Origin: Desulfobacillus sp041396245 | GTDB taxonomy: Bacteria; Pseudomonadota; Gammaproteobacteria; Burkholderiales; Rhodocyclaceae | Direction: 5' to 3' | DNA: 64,000 nucleotides | NCBI GenBank assembly: GCA_041396245.1 | Contig: JAWKYW010000008.1 | Location: forward strand, 1 to 64,000 | Shown: positions 25,227 to 34,208 of the stretch, in pieces | Layout of the letters: every line of letters begins with the position of its first letter | Position numbering within the stretch: the first letter of the stretch is position 1 | Notes under the pieces: model-generated | What the model was told of the DNA's origin: nothing | Seen by the model: the letters and a program-made list of their open reading frames with translations, nothing else | The model's database searches: none | Made by a program: the position numbers and the translations under genes

Positions 25227-26465
25227 TCAGCGGCATGCGATTTCCACACGACGATTCAGTGAGCGGCCCGCTTCAGTCACATTGTCCGCGATTGGCTGCT
25301 TCTCGCCACGGCCCTTTGCCGAGACGCGCCCCGCTCCGATGCCGCGTTCGGCAATGGCGGCGGCGACTGCCTCGGCCCGGCGCCGCGACAGCGTATCGTT
25401 GTACGCGTCCGACCCCTCGCTCGATGTATGGCCTATCACCGTGATTGCCGATGCCGCCGATGCCCGCAGCCCGGCGGCCAGTGTTTCCAGAAGCCTGCCG
25501 GACTCCGGCCTGATCGTCGCAGAGTCGAAATCGAAGTTGATGCCATGAATGATGGAGCCGCAACCGAGAGGCTGCACACCTTGCCCGGAACACTCTGTCC
25601 GTATGCCGGGTGCGGCAACACCCGAGTAGCGCCGGAACGGCGCACCGTTGGTTGATCGAACACCGGTGATCCCGCCATTGTCCCCAACTGCCAGCACGAA
25701 CGCGCTCGGGATGCCGCCCATGCGGGTTTTTCCTGTCGCTCGCAGAAGGTTGCCGCTGACGGTGCCCTTGATATCGCCCTCGCCGTCGTAGCAGCCGGAG
25801 ACGCTGGCGCCCTCCTGCTTGAGTTCCAGCAAGACGCCGCGACCCTTCCATTTTCCGCGAAAGGCTTCCGACAAGGGCACGGGTTCTTGAGTCCCGTGGC
25901 CGATGATCTCGCTGAACTCGAAAAACGTCTTGTCGCGCCGGATATCGATCCCGCCTTCCAGGGTGACCCGCACCCAGCGGACAGGCTTTTCGACGGCGAT
26001 TGGGATTGCGGTCGTGCGCCCCTTCGCGGGGTGCGTGTCGAGGGTCGCACCGCCGAGCACGTGAAACGTCCCCTCGGGCCCGCTGTCCGACCCGGCAATC
26101 TCCACCTTCCTGACAAACGTCTGCGACGGGCTCGGCGTTTCCAGCACGTTGGGAACGAAAAGCGCATTGAACGTCGTCAAGGCAGGCAACTTGTATACAA
26201 AAGTAATCCTGGTTTGCGCCCCCCCGGGCTTTGGCGTCAGCACGTAACTGCCGGCGTTGCCATCGATCGCCAGAAGTGCATGCTCCAATCCCACCCCCAA
26301 TGCTTTCGCATCGCCCGCGAATGCGACCGGGACGGCACCCTGAGCGAAGCTGAGGTAGTCGACACGCTGCGATATATCTTCCGCTGCATTTGATGGGTCA
26401 AACGCTGCCATAGAAGCAAGCAACAGCAATTTGACGGGATTGGGGCAGGCAGGAAAGTACGCCAT
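25227..26465 (-). CDS. OmpA-like outer-membrane/peptidoglycan-associated protein
   Basis: 412 aa. A signal peptide (to about residue 27) is followed by a beta-rich region (about 35-190) resembling a discoidin/galactose-binding fold, then a small beta domain (about 200-280). The C-terminal OmpA domain (about 300-412) contains FDFDSATIRPES, a conserved (Asn)-Asp...Leu-Ser-x-x-Arg-Ala (NDTLSRRRAEAV) and a final Asn-Arg-Arg-Val-Glu. OmpA domains bind peptidoglycan. The gene stands alone, with 140 bp upstream holding nothing recognised. Confidence 0.8.
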   Translation of the reverse strand: MAYFPACPNPVKLLLLASMAAFDPSNAAEDISQRVDYLSFAQGAVPVAFAGDAKALGVGLEHALLAIDGNAGSYVLTPKPGGAQTRITFVYKLPALTTFNALFVPNVLETPSPSQTFVRKVEIAGSDSGPEGTFHVLGGATLDTHPAKGRTTAIPIAVEKPVRWVRVTLEGGIDIRRDKTFFEFSEIIGHGTQEPVPLSEAFRGKWKGRGVLLELKQEGASVSGCYDGEGDIKGTVSGNLLRATGKTRMGGIPSAFVLAVGDNGGITGVRSTNGAPFRRYSGVAAPGIRTECSGQGVQPLGCGSIIHGINFDFDSATIRPESGRLLETLAAGLRASAASAITVIGHTSSEGSDAYNDTLSRRRAEAVAAAIAERGIGAGRVSAKGRGEKQPIADNVTEAGRSLNRRVEIACR

Positions 26466-26606
26466 AAGGTTTTCTCCGGGACGCTAACTCTGGGATGACG
26501 AACGATCAAACTCGGCCGTCGCTCTGACACACTCCAGAGCCGTCTGTCCGATTGCCCGTGAATGCAACCGAAGGCGGATGGCTCCGAATTTTGCCGTGAT
26601 GTCTCA

Positions 26607-27338
26607 CTAGAACCGCTCGTCCTCGCGCAGGTAGCGCCACTTGCCGCTCGGCAGGTCGCCGAGCTTGACGCTGCCGATGCGGATGCGCCTGAGGCCCGTT
26701 ACCTTAAGGCCGACCAGCTCGCACATGCGGCGGATCTGGCGCTTCTTGCCTTCGCGCAGCACGAAGCGCAGCTGGTCCTCGTTCTGCCAGCTCACCTTCG
26801 CCGGCTTCAGCGCCTGACCGTCGAGCGAGAGGCCGTGGTTGAGGAGGGCGAGGCCCTTGGCGTCGAGCTTGCCCTCGACGCGCACCAGGTATTCCTTTTC
26901 GATGCGCGAGTCCTCGCCGATGAGCAGCTTGGCGATGCGGCCGTCCTGGGTCAGCACCAGCAGGCCGGTGGAGTCGATGTCGAGGCGGCCGGCCGGGGCG
27001 AGGCCCTTGAGGTGGGCGGAATTGAAGCGCTGCGGGGATTTGTCGCCGGCGTAATGGGTGGCGGCGGTGATCAGCGTCACGGCCGGCTTGTAGCCCTGTT
27101 CGGCCTGGCCGGAGACGAAGCCGATCGGCTTGTTGAGCAGGATCGTCACCTGCGCAAGCTGGTTCGATTTTGCCTCCTTGCTGAGCGTGATCTTCTGCGT
27201 CGGCAGCGCGCGGCTGCCGAGCTCGATGACGCGCTCGCCGTCGAGGAAGACCCAGCCGCGCTCGATGTAGGCGTCGGCCTCGCGGCGCGAGCAGAGGCCC
27301 TGCTCGGACATCAGTTTGGAGATGCGGACTTTTTCCAT
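26607..27338 (-). CDS. rluF: Pseudouridine synthase, RluF/RsuA family
   Basis: 243 aa. An S4 RNA-binding domain at the N-terminus (GLCSRREADAYIERGWV) is followed by the catalytic motif GRLDIDSTGLLVLT with the catalytic Asp near residue 119, and a C-terminal EGKKRQIRRMCE segment. The family isomerises a uridine in 23S or 16S rRNA. Length and the N-terminal pattern favour RluF (23S U2604) but a closely related RsuA-type specificity is possible. Confidence 0.8.
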   Translation of the reverse strand: MEKVRISKLMSEQGLCSRREADAYIERGWVFLDGERVIELGSRALPTQKITLSKEAKSNQLAQVTILLNKPIGFVSGQAEQGYKPAVTLITAATHYAGDKSPQRFNSAHLKGLAPAGRLDIDSTGLLVLTQDGRIAKLLIGEDSRIEKEYLVRVEGKLDAKGLALLNHGLSLDGQALKPAKVSWQNEDQLRFVLREGKKRQIRRMCELVGLKVTGLRRIRIGSVKLGDLPSGKWRYLREDERF

Positions 27339-27350
27339 AACGAGCCTTGA

Positions 27351-27427
27351 TTTTTCACCACGGTGGGCACGGCGACACGGCGAAAGCCCGAATATATCGC
27401 CGTGCCGCCGTGTTCGCCGTGGTTAAA
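27351..27427. repeat. Palindromic CACCACGGCG repeat, second copy
   Basis: Arms of iterated CACGGCG face CGCCGTG across a short AT-rich loop. It lies between the rluF start and the exonuclease/GIY-YIG stop; the TAA of the latter (27423-27425) is part of the repeat. Confidence 0.8.
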
Positions 27428-28832
27428 GCCTTTCAGTGAGACGAACAATGTCAATGACGCCTTCCCGCTTCTCCAGTTCGCGGCGCAGGATGCGGTAGGT
27501 GTCGAGGTCGAAGGCGGGCTCGAAGCGGGTCTGCATGGCTTCAGCCAGGTCGGCTTCGCTCTTTGCCGTGCCGAGGTAGCACCAGCTTTCGAAGAGATGC
27601 CATTCGTCACCCTCGCGGATGGCGATGCGGCCCGGGAAGGGCCAGGCGCGCAGCTTGAGCACGGCCAGTGCCGTCTTCAGGCGCAGGTCGTGCGCCAGGG
27701 CATCCTCCTTGCCGGCGCACACGCCCTTGCAGCGCCGGATCTGGTGGTTGAAGCAGGGGCCCTTGCCCTGCTCGAGGCCGAGGCGTTTCAGACACAGGCC
27801 GTGCTCGCCGGCGAGCTCGCGCAGGGTGTTGTGGGCTTCGCGCCTCGACTTGAACTGGCCGTGGAGTTCGCCGAGCCTGTCCGGCGACGCGCCGGCCAGC
27901 GGCACGCATTCCAGCGCCACGTCGCCGCCTTCGACGAAGCGAAAGGCGCACAGCTCGTCGTTTCTGCGCAGTTGGCGGTTGTGGACCGGCTGGCGCTCCT
28001 TGACCAGGCGCGCCTCCAGCAGCAGGGCCCCGAGCTCGCCGGCGGTTTCGATCCAGTCGATGCGCTTCGTTTCCCGGGCGAGGCGCATGGCGCGGCCGCT
28101 GCCGTGGTCGGCGGCGAAATGCGATTGCACGCGGGCGCGCATGTTGATGCCCTTGCCGATGTAGAGCGGCAGGTCACCCGAGCCGCCAGGCGAGCGTGAA
28201 CTTTCGCCGTAGAAGAGATACACGCCCGGCGCCTCCGGCACGGCGTCGACCGCCGTCGCCTCCAGGCCCGAGGGCAGGCTGGGCGTTTTCATGGCCTTCT
28301 TCAGCGCCGCCTGGATCGCCTCGGGCGGCTTCTCGGCGTGCGCCAGCCGCACGAAGTCCCACAGCACGCGGGCATCGCCGAGGGCGCGGTGGCGCGCGTC
28401 GCAGGGCAGGCCGTGGCGGGCGATGAGGGCATCGAGGCCGTGGCGATGGTGTTCCGGATAGAGGGCGCGGGAGAGCTTGACGGTGCACAGCACGCGCGGC
28501 TGGAAGGCGCGCTCGAGGCGCTTGAATTCGTTCTTGAGGAAGCCGTAGTCGAAGCGCGCGTTGTGGGCGACGAACAGGCTGCCCTCGATCCGCCCGAAGA
28601 CTTCTTCGGCGATGTCGGCGAAGCGCGGTGCGCCGCGCACCATGGCGTCGCTGATGCCGGTGAAGCCCTGGATGATCGGCGGGATCGGCTGGCCCGGATC
28701 GACCAGTGTCGACCACTCGTACTCGACCTCGCCTCCGCTCACCTTGACGATGCCGACCTCGATGACGCGGTCGAACGCCGGGTTGGCGCCGGTGGTCTCG
28801 AGGTCGACGAAGACGATGGAAGAGGCGAGCAA
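27423..28832 (-). CDS. DnaQ-like 3'-5' exonuclease fused to a GIY-YIG (UvrC/Cho-like) nuclease
   Basis: 469 aa. Residues 1-170 are a DEDDh exonuclease: FVDLETTG (Exo I), AHNARFDYGFL (Exo II), and His...Asp in the HRALGDARVLW region (Exo III). Residues about 200-290 form a GIY-YIG module (PGVYLFYG...LYIGKGINMRARV, with a Glu near 287). A Cys-rich UvrC-like segment (CFNHQIRRCKGVCAG) follows. Similar exonuclease-GIY-YIG fusions are known in bacteria and are presumed DNA-repair nucleases. The C-terminus ends inside the palindromic repeat. Confidence 0.85.
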   Translation of the reverse strand: MLASSIVFVDLETTGANPAFDRVIEVGIVKVSGGEVEYEWSTLVDPGQPIPPIIQGFTGISDAMVRGAPRFADIAEEVFGRIEGSLFVAHNARFDYGFLKNEFKRLERAFQPRVLCTVKLSRALYPEHHRHGLDALIARHGLPCDARHRALGDARVLWDFVRLAHAEKPPEAIQAALKKAMKTPSLPSGLEATAVDAVPEAPGVYLFYGESSRSPGGSGDLPLYIGKGINMRARVQSHFAADHGSGRAMRLARETKRIDWIETAGELGALLLEARLVKERQPVHNRQLRRNDELCAFRFVEGGDVALECVPLAGASPDRLGELHGQFKSRREAHNTLRELAGEHGLCLKRLGLEQGKGPCFNHQIRRCKGVCAGKEDALAHDLRLKTALAVLKLRAWPFPGRIAIREGDEWHLFESWCYLGTAKSEADLAEAMQTRFEPAFDLDTYRILRRELEKREGVIDIVRLTERL

Positions 28833-28893
28833 GGGAATGCGGGCGGGCCGCGGGTCGGCCTTCAGGCCGGCTTGGGCGGTCGATCGGCCGCCG

Positions 28894-28913
28894 GGTCGGG
28901 CGGAAGCCCGACC
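28894..28913. other. GNRA-capped hairpin after the DUF3460 gene
   Basis: Perfect 8-bp stem GGTCGGGC/GCCCGACC with a GGAA tetraloop, 10 bp beyond the DUF3460 stop. It has no T-run. A further GGTCGGCC...GGCCGGC dyad lies at 28854-28873. Confidence 0.5.
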
Positions 28914-28923
28914 AGCCGGCCGT

Positions 28924-29106
28924 TCATCGGTAGACGTAGGGCTTCTGCGGCACCTTCGATTCCTTCAGGCGCTGCTGTTCGTCGGGTGTTTGCGGCCCCT
29001 TGTCCCACCAGAGGGCGCGGCCGGTCTTCTGCTCCTCGATTTCCTCGGGATGCTGCGCCAGCCATTCGCGCATGAATTTCGTGTGTTCGGATTCGTACTG
29101 GGCCAT
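28924..29106 (-). CDS. DUF3460 family protein
   Basis: 60 aa. The N-terminus (Tyr-x-Ser-x-x-Thr-x-Phe-(Met)-x-x-x-(Leu)) and C-terminal Pro-Tyr-Val-Tyr match the short DUF3460 proteins of betaproteobacteria. It lies just downstream of spoT on the same strand, as in many relatives. The function is unknown. The start at ATG 29106 gives the family length; a longer open frame into spoT is a shadow. Confidence 0.8.
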   Translation of the reverse strand: MAQYESEHTKFMREWLAQHPEEIEEQKTGRALWWDKGPQTPDEQQRLKESKVPQKPYVYR

Positions 29107-29138
29107 GTCGGTGCCTTCGGCTTGCCAAAGGCGCGATT

Positions 29139-31313
29139 TTACTCCCGCACGCGGGTGATGCGCACCACTTCGGGAATATGGCGCAGGGTGCGCATGATGC
29201 GGGCCAGGTGCACCCGATTGCCGACCTGCAGGGTGAAGTAGAGGGCGGTGTAGGCGTCGCGCTCTTCGTCCATGTTGACGTTCTGGATGTTGGAACCGGC
29301 CTCGGCGATGCCGCCGGCGATCTTGGCGAGCACGCCGGGGGCGTTCTGCGCCACCACGCGGATGCGCGTCTCGAAGGTGCGGCCGCTCTCCGGCGCCCAT
29401 TCGATGTCGAGCCACTTGTCGGCCTCCTGCACCCGCGACTTGATGATGCTCGGACAGTCGAAGACGTGGACGATCAGGCCCTGGCCCTTCTTGATCGAGC
29501 CGACGACCGGATCGCCGGGGATCGGCCGGCAGCAGCGCGCCAGCTGCACCGCCATGCCCTCGCTGCCGCGGATAGGCACCGGCCCCGCCGCGCGCACCTC
29601 GTCCGGCTGCGCTTCGCCGTGCAGCAGCAGCCGCCGCGCCACCACCGGGGCGAGGCGCTTGCCGAGACCGATGTCGGTCATGACCTCGTCCCGCGTCTTG
29701 GCGCCGGACTCGCGCAGCACCTTCTCCCAGCTCGCCTCCGTCACGGCGGACAGGTCGGCGTTGAGGCCTGCGAGCGCCTGCTGGACGAGGCGCTCGCCGA
29801 GGCGGGCCGACTCGGCCTGCTGCATGGTCTTCAGGAAATGGCGGATCTGCGAGCGTGCCTTGCCGGTCTTGACGTAGGCGAGCCAGGCCGGATTCGGATT
29901 GGCATGCGCGGCGGTGATGATCTCGACCTGGTCGCCGTTTCTCAGCTCGGCGCGCAGCGGCATCAGTTCCTGGTTGATGCGGCAGGCGACGCAGCGGTTG
30001 CCGATGTCGGTGTGCACGGCGTAGGCGAAGTCCACCGCGGTGGCGCCGCGCGGCAGGGCGAGGATCCTGCCGGCCGGCGTGAACACGTACACCTCGCCGG
30101 GGAAAAGGTCGATCTTGACGTGTTCGAGGAACTCGGCCGGATCGCCCGAGGCCGACTGCAGCTCGAGCAGCGACTGCAGCCAGTTGCGCGTCATCTGCTG
30201 CAGCTCGGAGAAGGCCAGCTCGGAATCCTTGTAGAGCCAGTGCGAGGCGACGCCCGACTCGGCGACGTGGTGCATCTCGGTGGTGCGGATCTGCGCCTCG
30301 ACCGGCGTGCCATAGGGGCCGATCAGGGTGCTGTGCAGCGACTTGTAGCCGTTGGCCTTGGGGATGGCGATGTAGTCCTTGAACTTGCCCGGCACCGGCT
30401 TGTAGAGGCCGTGCAGCGCGCCGAGCGCCAGGTAGCAGGTCGGCACGTCCTTGACGATGACGCGAAAGCCGTAGATGTCGAGCACCTGCGAGAAGGACAG
30501 CGACTTGCCGCGCATCTTGCGGTAGATGCCGTACAGGTGCTTCTCGCGGCCCATCACCTCGGCCTCGATGTTCGCCTCGGCCAGGCGCGCCTTGATGCCC
30601 TTCAGGATCTTGCCGACCACTTCGCGCCGGTTGCCGCGCGCCGACTTGACGGCCTTGGCCAGCACGCGATAGCGCAGGGGCCAGACGTGGCGGAAGGCCA
30701 GCTCCTGCAGTTCGCGGTAGAGGTTGTTGAGGCCGAGCCGGTTGGCGATCGGCGCGTAGATATCGAGGGTCTCGCGGGCGATGCGGCGGCGCTTGTCGGG
30801 CCGCAGCGTGTCCAGCGTGCGCATGTTGTGCAGCCGGTCGGCCAGCTTGATGAGGATGACGCGCACGTCGCGCGCCATCGCCAGCAGCATCTTGCGGAAG
30901 TTCTCGGCCTGGGCGTCCTCGATGGACTGGAACTCGATCTTGTCCAGCTTGGAGACGCCATCGACCAGCTCGGCCGTCACCTTGCCGAACTTCTCGCCGA
31001 TCTCGGCCAGGGAGATCTCGGTGTCCTCGGTGACGTCGTGCAGCAGCGCCGCCATCAGCGCCTGGGCGTCGAGATGCCAGCCGGTGAGAATGCCGGCGAC
31101 GGCGAGCGGGTGGGAGAAATAGGGGTCGCCGCTGATGCGGAACTGGCCCCTGTGCGCCTCCGCCGAAAAGAGGAAGGCGGCGGCGACGCGCTCGATGTCC
31201 TCGGGCTTGAGGTAGGTGCCGAGCAGCTCCCTCAGCTTCTCAAGCCGAAGGGCGAGCTCGGTGTCGTAGGCTTGCGGGGTTTGCTGGGCGGGAGACGGAA
31301 CGGCGGCGTGCAT
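29139..31313 (-). CDS. spoT: Bifunctional (p)ppGpp synthetase/hydrolase
   Basis: 724 aa. The N-terminal HD hydrolase domain keeps its metal ligands (LLHDVTEDT near residues 88-96). The synthetase domain follows with YGFRVIVKD and the YKSLHSTLIGPYG loop near 320-335, then TGS (near 400-460) and a C-terminal ACT domain (about 645-720). An intact HD motif indicates the bifunctional SpoT/Rel type rather than a synthetase-only RelA. It lies downstream of gmk and rpoZ in the classic gmk-rpoZ-spoT order. Confidence 0.95.
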   Translation of the reverse strand: MHAAVPSPAQQTPQAYDTELALRLEKLRELLGTYLKPEDIERVAAAFLFSAEAHRGQFRISGDPYFSHPLAVAGILTGWHLDAQALMAALLHDVTEDTEISLAEIGEKFGKVTAELVDGVSKLDKIEFQSIEDAQAENFRKMLLAMARDVRVILIKLADRLHNMRTLDTLRPDKRRRIARETLDIYAPIANRLGLNNLYRELQELAFRHVWPLRYRVLAKAVKSARGNRREVVGKILKGIKARLAEANIEAEVMGREKHLYGIYRKMRGKSLSFSQVLDIYGFRVIVKDVPTCYLALGALHGLYKPVPGKFKDYIAIPKANGYKSLHSTLIGPYGTPVEAQIRTTEMHHVAESGVASHWLYKDSELAFSELQQMTRNWLQSLLELQSASGDPAEFLEHVKIDLFPGEVYVFTPAGRILALPRGATAVDFAYAVHTDIGNRCVACRINQELMPLRAELRNGDQVEIITAAHANPNPAWLAYVKTGKARSQIRHFLKTMQQAESARLGERLVQQALAGLNADLSAVTEASWEKVLRESGAKTRDEVMTDIGLGKRLAPVVARRLLLHGEAQPDEVRAAGPVPIRGSEGMAVQLARCCRPIPGDPVVGSIKKGQGLIVHVFDCPSIIKSRVQEADKWLDIEWAPESGRTFETRIRVVAQNAPGVLAKIAGGIAEAGSNIQNVNMDEERDAYTALYFTLQVGNRVHLARIMRTLRHIPEVVRITRVRE

Positions 31314-31341
31314 GGCTCACCTTCCTCTCCCGGGGCGGCAC

Positions 31342-31548
31342 TCAGGCCTGCCCGCGGTTGAGCACTTCCAGGCCGACCAGGCCGGCGCCGATCTCGCGCA
31401 GCGCGATGACGGTCGGCTTGTCCTTGCCGGCATCGAGCAGGGGGGCGGCGCCGAGGGTGATCTGGCGCGCCCGGTAAGTGGCGGCCAGGGTCAGCTGGAA
31501 GCGGTTGGGAATCCTCTTGATGCATTCGTCTACGGTAATGCGGGCCAT
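31342..31548 (-). CDS. rpoZ: RNA polymerase omega subunit
   Basis: 68 aa beginning MARITVDECIKRIPNRFQL, the standard omega N-terminus, with the Arg-Ala-Arg-Gln-Ile helix after it. It assists assembly of the beta' subunit and ppGpp binding. It lies 8 bases from gmk and 28 bases from spoT, forming one operon. Confidence 0.95.
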   Translation of the reverse strand: MARITVDECIKRIPNRFQLTLAATYRARQITLGAAPLLDAGKDKPTVIALREIGAGLVGLEVLNRGQA

Positions 31549-31556
31549 GTTTTTTC

Positions 31557-32174
31557 CTATGTATCCTGTTCGAGAAACGCGAAAAGCGTGCGGTGGCGGT
31601 CGCGCTGCGAGGCGGTGCGCAGGCGAACCGCCCGCACCACGCTCAGGAGGTCTTCGACGGCCTCCGGCAACTTGTTGTTAATAATAACATAATCGAACTC
31701 GTTTACATGGCGCATTTCGTCCAGGGCGGCCGCCGTGCGGCGGGCGATGGTTTCCGCGCTGTCCTGGCCGCGTCCGTGCAGGCGCCGATCGAGCTCCTCG
31801 ACTGACGGCGGCAGGACGAAAATGCCGACACAGCCCGGAAAAACCTTGCGCACCTGCTGCGCGCCCTGCCAGTCGATCTCCAGCAGGATGTCCTGCCCGG
31901 TCGCCATCTGCCGCTCGATCCAGACGCGCGAGGTGCCGTAATGGTTGCCGTGCACTTCGGCGCTTTCGAGGAACTCGCCCCGTTCACGCATGGCGAGGAA
32001 GGCCGCCAGGTCCACAAAATGGTATTCGCGCCCGTTCTGCTCGCCCGGCCGCGGCGCCCGCGTGGTGTAGGACACGGAGAGCCCGATGCCGGCATCGCGC
32101 TCGAGCAGCATCTTCACCAGCGTGGTCTTGCCGGCGCCGGAGGGGGCGGCGACGATGAAGAGCGCCCCTGCCAT
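31557..32174 (-). CDS. gmk: Guanylate kinase
   Basis: 205 aa. The P-loop APSGAGKTTL is near residues 9-18. The GMP-binding segment SYTTRAPRPGEQNGREYHFV follows at about 35-54. The enzyme converts GMP to GDP for nucleotide and ppGpp synthesis. ATG 32174 gives the family length; the upstream frame runs through a GC hairpin and was rejected. Confidence 0.95.
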   Translation of the reverse strand: MAGALFIVAAPSGAGKTTLVKMLLERDAGIGLSVSYTTRAPRPGEQNGREYHFVDLAAFLAMRERGEFLESAEVHGNHYGTSRVWIERQMATGQDILLEIDWQGAQQVRKVFPGCVGIFVLPPSVEELDRRLHGRGQDSAETIARRTAAALDEMRHVNEFDYVIINNKLPEAVEDLLSVVRAVRLRTASQRDRHRTLFAFLEQDT

Positions 32175-32194
32175 CAGACCGCCATCCCCCCGCG

Positions 32195-32215
32195 CCCCCT
32201 TCCCGAGGAAGGGGG
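32195..32215. repeat. CCCCCTTCC/GGAAGGGGG hairpin
   Basis: Perfect 9-bp stem with a CGA loop in the yicC-gmk gap. It resembles the G-rich hairpin units near 52690-52740 and 53937-53981. Confidence 0.55.
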
Positions 32216-32289
32216 TGACGGTTGTTCGCCGCAGCACGGCTCCACATTGTTGACTGCGCCCATCCTCGGGGCGGCCCGGCGGATGGCGC

Positions 32290-33156
32290 TCATTCGATGT
32301 TCTGCACCTGTTCGCGCATCTGCTCGATGAGCAGCTTCATGTCCACGGCGATGGCGGTAATGTCCGCGGAGACCGATTTCGAGGCGAGCGTGTTGGCCTC
32401 GCGGTTGAGTTCCTGCATGAGGAAGTCCAGCCGTTTGCCGGCCGCCCCGCCCTTGTCGACGACGCGCGCCACCTCGTCCAGATGGGCGGCGAGGCGGTTC
32501 AGCTCCTCCGCCACGTCGACGCGGGTGGCGAACAGGCCCATTTCCTGGCGGATGCGCTCCTCGTCGAGGCTGGCCGCCGCCTCGCGCAGGCGGGCCGCCA
32601 TGCGTTCCTGGTAGTCGGCCAGGGCCTGCGGCAGCTTCGGCGCGGCATCGGCCACCAGGGCGCGCATGCGTTCGACCCGTTCCAAAATCATGGCGGCCAG
32701 CTTGGCGCCCTCGCGCCGGCGCGTGGCGACCAGCTCGTCCAGGGCGCTCTTCGCCAGCGCGGCGCATTCGGCCTGCAGGGTGTCGGGGGCGAGCTGGTCG
32801 TCGCCCAGCATGCCGGGCCAGCGCAGCACCTCGGCCACGGACAGGGGCGACGCCTCGGGCAGCCTGTCGCGCACGCCGGCCTGCAGGTCGGCCAGCTGCT
32901 GCAGGAGGGGGCGGTTGAGGCTCGCCTCGCGCGGCGCCGTCGCCGACGGCAGCAGGTTGAGCCGGCAATCGACCTTGCCGCGGTTGAGCCGGCCGGAAAT
33001 CAGCTCGCGCAGCCCCGGTTCGACGACGCGCACCTCTTCGGCGATGCGGAAGTTCATGTCGAGGTAGCGCGAATTGACCGTGCGCAGTTCGAGGTGCAGA
33101 ATGCCCCGCCCGATGTCGCGCATCTGGGCGGCATAGCCGGTCATGCTGTGGATCAT
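32290..33156 (-). CDS. yicC: YicC-family endoribonuclease
   Basis: 288 aa starting MIHSMTGYA, the invariant YicC start. The C-terminal DUF1732 part ends with the family signature Phe-(Leu)-Met-Gln-Glu-(Leu)-Asn-Arg-Glu-Ala-Asn-Thr-(Leu)-x-Ser-Lys. YicC proteins cleave small RNAs and other transcripts. It lies upstream of gmk on the same strand and diverges from the kinase gene. Confidence 0.93.
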   Translation of the reverse strand: MIHSMTGYAAQMRDIGRGILHLELRTVNSRYLDMNFRIAEEVRVVEPGLRELISGRLNRGKVDCRLNLLPSATAPREASLNRPLLQQLADLQAGVRDRLPEASPLSVAEVLRWPGMLGDDQLAPDTLQAECAALAKSALDELVATRRREGAKLAAMILERVERMRALVADAAPKLPQALADYQERMAARLREAAASLDEERIRQEMGLFATRVDVAEELNRLAAHLDEVARVVDKGGAAGKRLDFLMQELNREANTLASKSVSADITAIAVDMKLLIEQMREQVQNIE

Positions 33157-33263
33157 TGCGTTTTCCCGCGTCGCGCCTTTACAGCGCGGCGATAAATTAA
33201 GACAATCGGGCCTTATCTTAACCGAACTCCCGCCGCCGCACACCGGCCGACCGCCACCCCGGC

Positions 33264-34208
33264 ATGCCTCCCCAGACCAACGTACCGCTGCCGCCGGGCT
33301 ACCAGCTCGACGAATACCGCATCGAGCGACAGCTTTCCCTGGGCGGCTTCTCCATCGTCTATCTGGCCCTGGACAGGGAAAATACGCCGGTCGCCATCAA
33401 GGAATACCTGCCGAATTCCCTCGCGCTGCGCGCCGAGGGTGACGCCCTGCCCTCGATCGCCGAGGAAAACGTGGCGACCTTCCGCTACGGCATGAAGTGC
33501 TTTTTCGAGGAAGGCCGCGCGCTGGCCAGGATCGCCCACCCCAACGTGGTGCGCGTGCTGAATTTCTTCCGCGCCAACGAAACCGTCTACATGGTGATGC
33601 ACTACGAGCGCGGCCGCACACTGCAGGAGCACATCCAGAAGCACAAGGGCGAGATCCGCGAGAGCTTCATGCGCACCGTCTTCGCCCGCCTGCTCAACGG
33701 CCTGCGCGAGGTGCACACGCGCAAGCTGCTGCACCTGGACATCAAGCCCTCCAACATCTATCTGCGCAACGACGGGCAGCCGGTGCTGATCGATTTCGGC
33801 GCCGCCCGCCAGACGCTGGCCACCGACACGCCGCTGCTCAAGCCGATGTACACCCCGGGCTTCGCCGCCCCCGAGCAATACAACAATACCCCGCGCGAGC
33901 TGCTCGGCCCCTGGACCGACATCTACTCCATCGGCGCCAGCATGTATGCCTGCATGGCGGCGGCGGCGCCGCAGGCGGCGGACAAGCGTCTCGAACGCGA
34001 CCAGCTGGCGCCGGCGGTCAGGCGCTGGCCGGATAAATACTCGAAACAGCTGCTGGAGACCGTAGACTGGTGCATGCGGCTCAATTACCTCGAGCGCCCG
34101 CAGAGCGTGTTCGCCCTGCAGAAGGCGCTCGCCGACAAGGCGCGCAGCGTACCGAGGCAGACCCTGCTCGGCAACCTGCGCAAGAGAGTCAGGTCGCTGA
34201 TAAAATGA
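33264..34208 (+). CDS. Hanks-type serine/threonine protein kinase
   Basis: 314 aa. The glycine loop is LGGFSIV (residues 26-32), the ATP-anchoring Lys is Lys46, the catalytic loop is HLDIKPSN (with Leu in place of the usual Arg), and the magnesium motif is DFGAAR. The activation segment PMYTPGFAAPEQY has the expected Ala-Pro-Glu. There is no transmembrane or sensor domain. The stop overlaps the PP2C start (ATGA), so kinase and phosphatase are made together. The substrate is unknown. Confidence 0.88.
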   Translation: MPPQTNVPLPPGYQLDEYRIERQLSLGGFSIVYLALDRENTPVAIKEYLPNSLALRAEGDALPSIAEENVATFRYGMKCFFEEGRALARIAHPNVVRVLNFFRANETVYMVMHYERGRTLQEHIQKHKGEIRESFMRTVFARLLNGLREVHTRKLLHLDIKPSNIYLRNDGQPVLIDFGAARQTLATDTPLLKPMYTPGFAAPEQYNNTPRELLGPWTDIYSIGASMYACMAAAAPQAADKRLERDQLAPAVRRWPDKYSKQLLETVDWCMRLNYLERPQSVFALQKALADKARSVPRQTLLGNLRKRVRSLIK

